Assembly (NCBI GenBank): GCA_013360945.1
Contig: JABWAQ010000012.1
Span: forward strand, 1 to 49,366
Direction of reading: 5' to 3'
Source of the DNA: Candidatus Brocadia sp.
Lineage (GTDB): Bacteria > Planctomycetota > Brocadiia > Brocadiales > Brocadiaceae
Length of the DNA: 49,366 nt
The translations under genes and the position numbers were made by a program. Below the pieces are notes generated by a model. It had not been told where the DNA came from and made no database searches. It was given only the letters and a program-made list of their open reading frames with translations. Shown here piece after piece: positions 6,559 through 13,931 of this stretch. The number at the start of each line of letters is the position of its first letter. Position 1 is the first letter of the stretch.

Positions 6559-9237
6559 TCACTTATTTAACACCAGCCCTCCATCGGTTCGATAGAACAA
6601 CTGATTTTCTGCAACGGGGCAGTGGAAAATATCCTGGTTACCTTGATTATCAATTAATATACCCATGCCGAAAATGTCTTCGGTTTTCGATGGAGACGAA
6701 ATGCCCTGGCTATTACCATTTGCCTGATAAACATCATCCCCGTAAAAATCAGCCAGGACACCGATGCCTTTTTCCAACCCAACTCCTTGCGATGTGGTTT
6801 TGCTCAGGTAGGTATCATTTCCCTGATCATCAACCAGAAACCCGATGCCGGTGTCATGCCCACACCCTTGCGAAACACCAAAGGTACATGCATAAGTATC
6901 GTCTCCGGACGTATCCGTCATCAAACCAATGGCCGAATGGATACCGGCACCCTGGGCATAGCGACCTGCATCATATTTATCACTGCCATCGTTGTCATAC
7001 AATAATCCCAGGGAATAATAATATCCACTGCCCTGAGAAAAGTAATCCCCGTGATACTGATCGGTGCCTTTTTGATCGATCAGCATCCCAATCCCGCCGG
7101 ATGCGCCAACAACGGTATCTTCAGGCCTGATCCCCATCCCCATCCCCTGAGACATAGACTGGAACGATCTTTCCGGATCACGAAAATCCGGATAACCTCC
7201 TCCGGCAAAATAGAAATCATTACCACCGGAATCCATCAATGCACCGAACCCTTTTGTAAACCCTACGCCCTGGGCGAATTGCCTGCTAAAATAAACGTCG
7301 TTACCTGCAAGATCACTCAACATTCCTGCACCAAAGAAACCGGCTCCCTGATTGTCGGCTCGGCCACTATAAAAATCGTTACCGTCATTGTCCAGTAACA
7401 ATCCGACTCCAAACAGGCACGACCCCTGTGAAAAATCTTTGCCCAAATACCTGTCATTTCCCCTTGTATCTATCAGGATGCCTATTCCAAACCTCCCTGT
7501 ACCTTGCGAGAACGGGGCATCTGTATGGTAAATATCGTCTCCTGATAAATCGACACAGATAGAGACGGGGCGATCTTTGCAGGACGACCCTGCATTATTA
7601 AAATAATAATCATTACCCCCAAGGTCGATGATTACCGTCGCATCGGCATAATAATAAGAAGTGCCTGTACCGCCCACAACGATCTTTCCAATGCTTGTAT
7701 CCTGCACAAATAAGATGTCACCGGCAAAATCCTGTAACGCTTCAGCACCCCCTCCCCCTAATCCCCTCCCGACAGGGGAGGGATTCCTATTTATTGGTAA
7801 ATCACCTGTTTTCGTTTCCTCAACCACTGCAACACTCTCCGATGATTTGCCTCTCATGGATGCTTCATCAGGAATTTCTTGTTGATTTGCACATTGAAGG
7901 GATACTGGCAGATGAAATGGTAATAGCTTCACTTGCATCGCATCGGGATGTATTTTTTTCATGGCCGCCATTCCATGTTCACTATCCCTGGCAAAATCTG
8001 CCGGGGGTAAGCATACAGGGGCAAGTCTACTCAGCAACACTGATGCAGCCTCGAACAACTTCGTAAGATTAACCTTTTGTGATAACGCCAGTATCCTGGC
8101 AAGGTCTTGTGTTTCTATCTTCTCCTCTGGTAACCAAATCTTATGTGCGTTTTGATATAAGAATTCAACCTCTTCCTGGGATAAGGCTGAAAATGCTCCT
8201 TTCACAAGCGATTCACAGGACGGCAAACTATCGATGACGATCTGGAGTTGTCCCTGCAAAGAATCGGTCGTTTCCATTTTTTCTCCTTCGCAAGGAGGTG
8301 ATGGAGGGGTGGTTTCAAGCCCGACGTTGAGCAAATCCATCTTGACATCTAACAATTCCGCTGCATACCATAGTTGGTCACAGAGGTCTTTCCTGCTAAA
8401 TGTATTAATGATAGCCTGTCCAATCTTTGGGGTATCGAAGGGGTGTAACATAAAGTAGTTTATGATGGATAAACGAAACGGATTGACCTCGTCATTGGAT
8501 TGGAAACCTTCCCGGACATAGACCTCTTCGCCAATCCGTTGTAATGTCGCGTCAAGCATGTCCCTGTATCTTTCATTTTTGATTGCAAATTCGATAAAAC
8601 TCATCCCTGTATGTTTTGAATTGAAAGGCTTTTTGACTTCTTTATTCGAAGATGGATTTTCCACCCACCCGCCTTCCCCTTCGCATGGGGGGAATGAAGA
8701 ATGTGTATCTTCCGCCTCTTTTGTAAGCACAGGGTTTGTCTTAGGAATGAAAGAGGTCACCGGTTCTGATACATTCTTAAGCAGTTTCCCAAAAAGCCTC
8801 GGCGTAAACACCATTTCGACATTACCCCGGGAAACCGTAAGCGCAGGCGTACCCCCTGCACCGATGGCTTCTATGGTCTTCTTGAACTGGATGAGATTGA
8901 GGTCGTCCGTGCCGGGGATAAATTCATCATTAATCTTCGTAATAATATCTCCCGCTTTTAAACCGGCCTCTGCGGCGGGCGATCCCCGGGTGATCTCTTT
9001 TACAAGAATGCCCTTTCCTTCCGCATTTTCCATAAAGATACCCAGCCACCCTTTATTGAAATTGACCTTATCCTTCTCAAATCCCAGGTATTCAAGATCA
9101 AAAAAACCTTGGGTATCAAACCTCTGTCCATCAACGGAAATGTGCATACCTTCGTTCGCAAAAGCATCCGAGTGCACAGCGGACAGTACCAGAACAGAAA
9201 AAGAAAGGAATATGAAATGCAATATTTTATTAAACAT
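6559..9237 (-). CDS. Exported PDZ protein with GND-x-Y beta-roll-like repeats
   Basis: 892 residues. Signal peptide 1-27 (LSFSVLVLSAVHSDAFA). Residues about 45-140 form a PDZ domain (GWLGIFMENAEGKGILVKEI, then SPAAEAGLKAGDIITKINDE). The middle (about 200-480) is helical and of unknown type. Residues about 520-870 hold about 11 copies of a 25-30-residue unit: D..G(N/D)D.Y....(S/A)QG.G...G.G.L.D, ending in HCPVAENQLFYR. The Asp/Asn/Gly-rich turns suggest a calcium-binding or stacked beta-roll fold; that is inference. Three GC-rich palindromic repeats are inserted in frame (7745-7790, 8279-8315, 8662-8700), giving Pro/Gly/Glu-rich stretches such as PPSPPCEGE in variable linkers. Probably periplasmic or cell-surface. 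No clear Shine-Dalgarno site. Function unknown. Confidence 0.85.
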   Translation of the reverse strand: MFNKILHFIFLSFSVLVLSAVHSDAFANEGMHISVDGQRFDTQGFFDLEYLGFEKDKVNFNKGWLGIFMENAEGKGILVKEITRGSPAAEAGLKAGDIITKINDEFIPGTDDLNLIQFKKTIEAIGAGGTPALTVSRGNVEMVFTPRLFGKLLKNVSEPVTSFIPKTNPVLTKEAEDTHSSFPPCEGEGGWVENPSSNKEVKKPFNSKHTGMSFIEFAIKNERYRDMLDATLQRIGEEVYVREGFQSNDEVNPFRLSIINYFMLHPFDTPKIGQAIINTFSRKDLCDQLWYAAELLDVKMDLLNVGLETTPPSPPCEGEKMETTDSLQGQLQIVIDSLPSCESLVKGAFSALSQEEVEFLYQNAHKIWLPEEKIETQDLARILALSQKVNLTKLFEAASVLLSRLAPVCLPPADFARDSEHGMAAMKKIHPDAMQVKLLPFHLPVSLQCANQQEIPDEASMRGKSSESVAVVEETKTGDLPINRNPSPVGRGLGGGGAEALQDFAGDILFVQDTSIGKIVVGGTGTSYYYADATVIIDLGGNDYYFNNAGSSCKDRPVSICVDLSGDDIYHTDAPFSQGTGRFGIGILIDTRGNDRYLGKDFSQGSCLFGVGLLLDNDGNDFYSGRADNQGAGFFGAGMLSDLAGNDVYFSRQFAQGVGFTKGFGALMDSGGNDFYFAGGGYPDFRDPERSFQSMSQGMGMGIRPEDTVVGASGGIGMLIDQKGTDQYHGDYFSQGSGYYYSLGLLYDNDGSDKYDAGRYAQGAGIHSAIGLMTDTSGDDTYACTFGVSQGCGHDTGIGFLVDDQGNDTYLSKTTSQGVGLEKGIGVLADFYGDDVYQANGNSQGISSPSKTEDIFGMGILIDNQGNQDIFHCPVAENQLFYRTDGGLVLNK
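7745..7790. repeat. In-frame palindromic element inside PDZ gene (1)
   Basis: Core CCCTCCC (7764-7770), loop GACAG, GGGAGGG (7776-7782), with C-rich flanks. On the coding strand it gives a Pro/Gly/Arg run (NPSPVGRGLGGGGA) just before the repeat domain. The composition is unlike the surrounding codons. Confidence 0.65.
8279..8315. repeat. In-frame palindromic element inside PDZ gene (2)
   Basis: CTCCTT-CGC-AAGGAG (8283-8297) followed by GTGATGGAGGGGTGG. On the coding strand it yields TTPPSPPCEGEK. The same peptide type (PPCEGEG, PPCEGGG) occurs at two other in-frame sites in this window. Confidence 0.65.
8662..8700. repeat. In-frame palindromic element inside PDZ gene (3)
   Basis: TTCCCC (8674-8679), loop TTCGCATGG, GGGGAA (8689-8694), with a CCACCCGCC flank. 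Coding strand peptide FPPCEGEGGWVENPS. It lies in the linker after the PDZ domain. Confidence 0.6.
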
Positions 9238-9570
9238 AATGAAGTTTGCTTTATGATAGATTTTTAAGAAAAATCAGGTGTCTTCTTATACTGCTTCCCG
9301 GGAAAGGTTATTTTGATAACGCAACAGCAATAACGGAAATTCAGGATAATAGAAGCACCTGCCAAAAGCAATGGGAAAATATAAAGAAAGATTTGCACAG
9401 AAATGCTATTCACCAACACATACCGTATGAATAAAAAACCAACTTCTATCCCCTTCTCCATTTCTCCGCCTCTATCTTTTCCACTTTAAAAATGCCTTGA
9501 TAATAAACAGGATTTAGGCTATAAAGGCTTTTTTAGATACTGTTGATGGGAAAATAGAAGATCGTTTTTA
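9238..9570. other. Non-coding stretch, no gene seen
   Basis: Upstream region of the PDZ gene reaching to a HEPN remnant. AT-rich, with no convincing ORF, RNA or repeat. It should contain the promoter of the PDZ gene, but no clear -35/-10 pair was identified. Confidence 0.4.
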
Positions 9571-9648
9571 ATGAAAACAGCAGAAATTATGTCCAACAAC
9601 AAACGATATTTTTCTGCCATCTTTATGTGCTATTTATCCACACCGTAG
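9571..9648 (+). pseudogene. HEPN-domain gene fragment, copy 1
   Basis: ATG AAA ACA GCA GAA ATT ATG reads MKTAEIMSNNKRYFSAIFMCYLSTP then TAG. It matches the N-terminal helix of the HEPN fragments at 10276 and 11484 (MKTAEIMFDNKRYFYA). The reading frame ends where the palindrome at 9645-9672 begins, as if that element had cut the gene. Confidence 0.6.
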
Positions 9649-9672
9649 GGACACGGTGCTCCGTGTCCCTAC
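9645..9672. repeat. REP-like palindrome next to REP-associated transposase
   Basis: GTAGGGACACGG-TGCT-CCGTGTCCCTAC, a perfect 12-bp inverted repeat, 47 bp before the transposase start. The same element in the opposite orientation (loop AGCA) lies inside that transposase gene at 9996-10019. Probably the REP element mobilised by this transposase. Confidence 0.8.
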
Positions 9673-9719
9673 GTCGTTACATCGGCATGCAGGCATAACA
9701 GTGCAATCGGGGGAAAATA

Positions 9720-10229
9720 ATGACATACAACCCTGACAAACACCACCGCAGATCAATCCGATTAAAGGAATATGATTATTCCAGGGCAGGTGCGTATTTC
9801 ATAACGATATGTACGTATAACAAAGAATGTATTTTGGGAAATGTGACAAACAGCGAGATGAAACTAAATGAATACGGGGTAATTGTCGAAAATGAATGGG
9901 TAAAAACAGCAGAAATACGCTCAAATGTTATCATAGATAAATACATGGTGATGCCGAATCATGTGCATGGAATAATTATAATTTTGGATGACGACAGGGA
10001 CACGGAGCACCGTGTCCCTACGTTTGAACAATTCGGGAAGCCGACGTCTAATTCCATCCCAACGATAATTCGATCGTTCAAGACGGTAACAAAAAAACGG
10101 ATTAATGAAACCCGGAAGTCCTATGGCAAGCCAGTATGGCAGCCCCGATTTTATGAACACATTATCCGAAATAGAGATGAATTAGATAAGATCAGACAAT
10201 ATATTATCGACAATCTCTTGCAGTGGTAA
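9720..10229 (+). CDS. REP-associated tyrosine transposase (IS200-like Y1)
   Basis: 169 residues. N-terminus HHRRSIRLKEYDYSRAGAYFITICTYNKECILG is typical of RAYT proteins. The HUH motif is MPNHVHGIIII with H81 and H83; the C-terminal GKPVWQPRFYEHIIRNRDELDKIRQYI holds the likely catalytic tyrosine (Y145). These enzymes cut single-stranded DNA at REP hairpins. Residues about 92-102 (DDRDTEHRVPT) are encoded by a palindrome identical to the one upstream, inserted in frame in a loop between the HUH motif and the helix before Y145. The protein stops at DNLLQW, about where relatives continue a few residues further. Activity is plausible but unproven. Flanked by two HEPN fragments. Confidence 0.85.
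   Translation: MTYNPDKHHRRSIRLKEYDYSRAGAYFITICTYNKECILGNVTNSEMKLNEYGVIVENEWVKTAEIRSNVIIDKYMVMPNHVHGIIIILDDDRDTEHRVPTFEQFGKPTSNSIPTIIRSFKTVTKKRINETRKSYGKPVWQPRFYEHIIRNRDELDKIRQYIIDNLLQW
9996..10019. repeat. In-frame REP-like palindrome within the transposase gene
   Basis: AGGGACACGG-AGCA-CCGTGTCCCT, the reverse complement of the element at 9645-9672 apart from the outermost bases. It keeps the transposase frame open. Confidence 0.8.
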
Positions 10230-10275
10230 TTTGATAATGGAAATCCCGATAATACAAAATGGTGGCAGAAGGGAA

Positions 10276-10383
10276 ATGACTAAAAATCCTCACGAATGAC
10301 TGAAACAGGCTGATTACGATATGAAAACAGCCGAAATCATGTTTGATAACAAAATATATATTTATGCCGTTTTTATGTGTCAT
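10276..10383 (+). pseudogene. HEPN-domain gene fragment, copy 2, with nonsense codon
   Basis: Reads MTKNPHE, TGA, LKQADYDMKTAEIMFDNKIYIYAVFMCH, then loses homology. Copy 3 has TGG (Trp) where this has TGA at 10297-10299. The 35 bp before the ATG are almost identical to those before copy 3 (AATCCCGATAATACAAAATG and GTGGCAGAAGGGAA), so the leader was duplicated with the gene. Confidence 0.75.
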
Positions 10384-10516
10384 GGAGCTTTGTGTCGCCT
10401 CTTGATTTGTGATTATTATTTGAATGCGAAATTTTTGTATACACGCTAAACCCCAGTTCCAATGCCCCTCTGAATCATTAAAACCCAGAGGATATTTTTT
10501 GATTATTGAACTGATC

Positions 10517-10810
10517 TTACTTTTTTGTTAATGTTTTTTTATCTGTTTCCATCCACGACGGTAGTGGCTCTCCAGTTGCTTCATGGTAAATAGTTTCTGG
10601 CGCCACATCCACATCTCCGGGCCAGCATAATACACCAAGTTCGGGATGTATATATGCTTGTTTAAAGTATTCAATGTCGGAAAAGCGGGTGTACACACTA
10701 CCCTCTTTTATATAATCCTTAAAGTCAACTATTCCACCTTTCCCGTTTTCAAATGTAATTTTAAGTTTATACCCACCGATGTATTTTATTTCTGTAACAT
10801 CATAATACAT
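10517..10810 (-). CDS. DUF2442 domain protein
   Basis: 97 residues. MYYDVTEIKYIGGYKLKITFENGKGGIVDF, then a beta-rich core, then HPELGVLCWPGDVDVAPETIYHEATG is the DUF2442 pattern. It starts 12 bp after the stop of a DUF4160 gene. DUF4160-DUF2442 neighbours are common in bacterial genomes and are often suspected of being toxin-antitoxin-like, but I know of no established function. Located in an accessory patch with other toxin-antitoxin-type remnants. Confidence 0.85.
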   Translation of the reverse strand: MYYDVTEIKYIGGYKLKITFENGKGGIVDFKDYIKEGSVYTRFSDIEYFKQAYIHPELGVLCWPGDVDVAPETIYHEATGEPLPSWMETDKKTLTKK

Positions 10811-10822
10811 AAGGTAATCTCC

Positions 10823-11083
10823 TTATTTTAATGGTTCAATTTTGATTAATGGTTTTTCTTGTTTCGCGGCTTCCCAATTTTCCAAGAGCTTATCCTTGTG
10901 CAGCGCTGCCCATTCCATAACAATCCCAAGCGCTCTGGGCGGTAAATATCCACTTATAATAGAAAAATTAGATATTTCTATGGCTATTTTGTAATCCCCA
11001 TACCTGGCATGGAAGTGTGGTGGATTATGATCCTTATGAAATATACTTATCACAATACCAAAAAATCTACATATTTCCGGCAT
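10823..11083 (-). CDS. DUF4160 domain protein
   Basis: 86 residues. MPEICRFFGIVISIFHKDHNPPHFHARYGDYKIAIEI is the DUF4160 signature (hydrophobic strands and HNPPHFHARY), followed by LPPRALGIVMEWAALHKDKLLENW. First gene of the pair with DUF2442, on the minus strand with an AGGAGAGGC-like Shine-Dalgarno region. Small, soluble, function unknown; the conserved His residues may bind metal or act catalytically. Confidence 0.85.
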   Translation of the reverse strand: MPEICRFFGIVISIFHKDHNPPHFHARYGDYKIAIEISNFSIISGYLPPRALGIVMEWAALHKDKLLENWEAAKQEKPLIKIEPLK

Positions 11084-11437
11084 TTAGCCTCTCCTTTTCC
11101 TGACTAAATGCTATTAAAATCAATACAACGATCCCCTGTCAATAGTATTATTACAGCAACCACCTTTTAATGGTCATAGCAAAGGGTGATTGGGAACGGG
11201 TCTTTTATCTCTGCTTTTAGCAGCTACATAATTTTATTAGGGTATGAGCAATACCCAACACCAATTGTTCTGGGTTGTTTGCAAAAAATATTGGTAGCGT
11301 TGTTCGTAGCATGTATGGCTCATGTCTCAACCCAACCTTGAAAAACTGGTGTTCTCAGGTAAGCGGCATTGACATCAGCGCCTCTATCTTATAACATGTA
11401 GCGAGCGATATACATATTTAAACATTTACAATGGGAA
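11084..11437. other. Non-coding stretch, no gene seen
   Basis: About 350 bp between DUF4160 and the third HEPN fragment. Contains short degenerate inverted repeats (CCAACACCAATTGTTCTGGG area) but nothing that I can name. Probably includes the promoter of the DUF4160/DUF2442 pair. Confidence 0.4.
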
Positions 11438-11483
11438 ATTGATAAGGGAAATCCCGATAATACAAAATGGTGGCAGAAGGGAA

Positions 11484-11621
11484 ATGACTAAAAGTCCTCA
11501 CGAATGGTTGAAACAGGCGGATTATGATATGAAAACAGCCGAAATAATGTTCGACAATAAACGATATTTTTACGCAGCCCGTTGCAAAGGATATACTTTT
11601 GAGGAGCAAGGAGGCGTCGGA
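11484..11621 (+). pseudogene. HEPN-domain gene fragment, copy 3, fused to MNT leader
   Basis: MTKSPHEWLKQADYDMKTAEIMFDNKRYFYAA is the N-terminal helix pair of a HEPN protein, a family of RNases or toxin partners. After RYFYAA the homology stops and the frame runs into ARCKGYTFEEQGGVG, then straight into the nucleotidyltransferase start at 11622. A deletion has removed the body of the HEPN gene, creating a fusion reading frame from 11439. HEPN and MNT proteins normally form a two-gene module. Confidence 0.75.
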
Positions 11622-11939
11622 ATGGATAAAAAAGCAGTTTTAGGGATTTTGTCCCGTTTTAGAAAAGCCCTGGAATCGAAAGGCACGAAGATAGACAAGC
11701 TGATACTGTATGGCTCTTATGCCACCGGTGCATACAAGGAAGGAAGCGACATTGATGTGGTTGTTATCTCCAAAAACTTTTTTGGTAAGGATTATTGGGA
11801 GAGAATTGACATCCTCTCTGATGCCATTTAGGAGGTCTTCGAGCCGATAGAAGCCATCGCTATGACCCCGGAAGAATGGGGAAAAAAAGATTCGCCGGTT
11901 GTAGATTATGTCAAAGACGGCGAAGTAATCTATGGCTAA
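11622..11939 (+). pseudogene. MNT minimal nucleotidyltransferase with in-frame TAG
   Basis: The start at 11622 has a strong Shine-Dalgarno site AAGGAGG at 11608-11614. The frame reads MDKKAVLGILSRFRKALESK, then LILYGSYATGAYKEGSDIDVVVI, the GSxxxG...SDxD nucleotidyltransferase core of MNT antitoxins. A TAG at 11829-11831 interrupts it, and the same frame continues EVFEPIEAIAMTPEEWGKKD to TAA at 11937. Without the TAG the protein would be 105 residues, normal for MNT. The catalytic Asp pair is before the stop, but the C-terminal third is lost. Confidence 0.85.
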
Positions 11940-11961
11940 TACACCATTCCCTCAAACCGAT

Positions 11962-11993
11962 GAAAACCACTAGAAAACCACTAGAAAACCACA
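11962..11993. repeat. Short tandem repeat GAAAACCACTA x3
   Basis: Two full 11-bp units and a third partial unit (GAAAACCACA) in the gap after the MNT pseudogene. Too short for a CRISPR; probably replication slippage. Confidence 0.75.
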
Positions 11994-12189
11994 GATTCCA
12001 TCGATGACACAGACTTTCCTGTTCGCTCAAGATTTTACCGCAATATTTCTTCGGGGTAGCAGTCAGGTATTTTTGCTGAATAATGTAATAACAGGCGCCT
12101 TGTTTCTGGCCGGAGTTTTTTATGCCTCCTCATGATAATTGCAATCACTCCCTGATGAAGCGTTAGCATCTGTGGGCAAAAAAATAAGT

Positions 12190-13140
12190 TCAGTCTTTTT
12201 TTGTGCTGGAAATTTCAAAATATTTGTCTAACAATTCACCCTTTTTCTTTTCGTAATTTTCATGAGAAATCAGTTCCTCTTCTAACAAACTCTTTAAAAG
12301 CCGCAGACGCTCTTTTAGTACGCGCGACGATTCACCTGTTTGGTTCATCCGGTCATTCACTGCTTCGTTATCCGCACTATTGCCATTCAGGGTAAAACTG
12401 GAAACACTCTCCCCGTTACTTTCTTTCTCCTGCACAGGCTTTTTGAATGCACCTTTTTTATCAGTTTCGGCAACTAACAGATTGCTATCGTGTCTGCCAA
12501 GAGGAATTATTAATATGTTTTCCCTGTCTGGTTGCACATACTGCCCGGAAACTGGAGATAATTTCCACAATGCACCCTTTTTTGTATTCATGGGATTCTC
12601 AAACTCTATGCCATTTATTATTATATTTTCCTCATCCGTATAAGGTCTCGTTAACTCCTGGTGAATACGACTAAAAACAATGTGTAAATTCTGTCCCACT
12701 ATAAAAAGACAAAAATAGTTGTGCTTGTTTTTGATATACGATCTTGTCAACGAATTATACACCAATAAATATTGTGTTGGCTTTAGTTGTGCAAAACCCG
12801 TCACAAGAAGGGGTGACAGGACGAACGCCATATCCCCTTCGGAAAATACCTGTTTCGTTTTTTTGGAACCCAAAATCCCTTTTTCCTGAAAAAATATCTG
12901 AGAAAATATATCGGTCAATTCCTTCTCTGAAAAATGATATGGATGGTTAAGACTCCCATTGGTAATTTTAAAACTTTCATCAAACTCTTTTATTTTAACA
13001 AAGCTATTTTCCTTTCTTATGATGGCGTCATTTGCAGTGCAAAAAGTTCCTCCATAAAAAAGTAAATAATTCACAATGATTATTAATACCTTGAGAAATA
13101 TTTTGTGATTTTTATATTTATTGATGTTCAAAATAGTCAC
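12190..13140 (-). CDS. Membrane or exported protein with C-terminal SHOCT-like tail
   Basis: 316 residues. Basic start, then a hydrophobic segment at about 16-36 (FLKVLIIIVNYLLFYGGTFC) that serves as anchor or signal peptide. The middle (about 40-215) is a mixed domain that I do not recognise. The last 45 residues (VLKERLRLLKSLLEEELISHENYEKKKGELLDKYFE) fit a SHOCT motif: short helices with L..L...G/E.IS..EYE.KK..LL. SHOCT tails are thought to mediate oligomerisation. It follows the response regulator gene by about 60 bp on the same strand and may be co-transcribed. Function unknown. Confidence 0.75.
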   Translation of the reverse strand: MTILNINKYKNHKIFLKVLIIIVNYLLFYGGTFCTANDAIIRKENSFVKIKEFDESFKITNGSLNHPYHFSEKELTDIFSQIFFQEKGILGSKKTKQVFSEGDMAFVLSPLLVTGFAQLKPTQYLLVYNSLTRSYIKNKHNYFCLFIVGQNLHIVFSRIHQELTRPYTDEENIIINGIEFENPMNTKKGALWKLSPVSGQYVQPDRENILIIPLGRHDSNLLVAETDKKGAFKKPVQEKESNGESVSSFTLNGNSADNEAVNDRMNQTGESSRVLKERLRLLKSLLEEELISHENYEKKKGELLDKYFEISSTKKD

Positions 13141-13201
13141 CTTTGTCGATTAAGGTAAAAAACTCGTAACATACCCTTTTATACGACAGAGAAAAAGCTG
13201 C

Positions 13202-13897
13202 TCAAGGGCTTTTGAGAGATTCCTTCAGTTCTGTATTCGTGAGCAATCCCATCTTTATAGCATATTTGGTTAAACCAACGGCGTCGTGGATATTCAGTTT
13301 TTTCATAATGCTCGTTCGATGATTATTTATCGTATTAAAGCTAATGGAAAAACATTTTGCAATTTCCTTACTGCTGTATCCCTCTGCCACCATATACAAA
13401 ATAGTCTTTTCCCGTTCCGTAAGCTTGTCATATAATTCTTTGTCCGCTTCAGAAATGGCAGCATCATTTTTTTTACCCGTTACCTTTTCGACCAGTACCT
13501 TCGACACGGAAGGGCTCAAAAATACCTGTCCTTTCATGGTCGCTTCTAAGGCAGCAATTAAATCGGTATCGGTCGATTCCTTATTAAGATACGCTGATAT
13601 CCCAATATCTAACATCCTTGTGATAAATTCTTTACTTTCATACATAGTGAGAACAATGACTTTGGTATCCGGGCTGATGCATCGTATCTGTTTTGCAGCC
13701 TCTATCCCATTCATCCCGGGAAGAGCAATATCCAGGATAACAACATCCGGAAGGAGCGCTTCCACTCCTTTTATGGCGCCCAATCCATCACTTGCCTCTC
13801 CCACGACTTCGTAGATTTCATGCAGTTTTAGAAGCTGTTTGATTCCCTGCCTCACGATCGTATGGTCTTCTACTAACAAGATTCTCACTTTTCTCAT
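13202..13897 (-). CDS. LuxR/NarL-type response regulator
   Basis: 231 residues. Receiver domain 1-125: acidic pocket VEDH, phosphoacceptor Asp in VVILDIALPGMNG, conserved Thr in VIVLTMYES and Lys in AYLNKESTD. C-terminal LuxR HTH at about 160-220 (LTEREKTILYMVAEGYSSKEIAKCFSISFNTINNHRTSIMKKLNIHD). Shine-Dalgarno GAGGTG 6 nt before ATG. It is a DNA-binding regulator expected to be phosphorylated by the kinase encoded just upstream, which is broken here, so it may be orphaned or take phosphate from another kinase. Its position after the urea genes raises the possibility of urea/nitrogen control, but that is inference. Confidence 0.93.
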   Translation of the reverse strand: MRKVRILLVEDHTIVRQGIKQLLKLHEIYEVVGEASDGLGAIKGVEALLPDVVILDIALPGMNGIEAAKQIRCISPDTKVIVLTMYESKEFITRMLDIGISAYLNKESTDTDLIAALEATMKGQVFLSPSVSKVLVEKVTGKKNDAAISEADKELYDKLTEREKTILYMVAEGYSSKEIAKCFSISFNTINNHRTSIMKKLNIHDAVGLTKYAIKMGLLTNTELKESLKSP

Positions 13898-13931
13898 CTT
13901 TACACCTCATCGTCAATTTTTCAACGCCCGA

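Noticed and set aside
8558..9256. Long plus-strand reading frame opposite the PDZ gene
   Set aside because: Composition and low-complexity content are those of an antisense shadow; the minus strand has a signal peptide, a PDZ domain and regular repeats.
11962..11993. Possible CRISPR-type direct repeat
   Set aside because: Units of 11 bp directly abut without spacers and there are no cas genes; it is a short tandem repeat.
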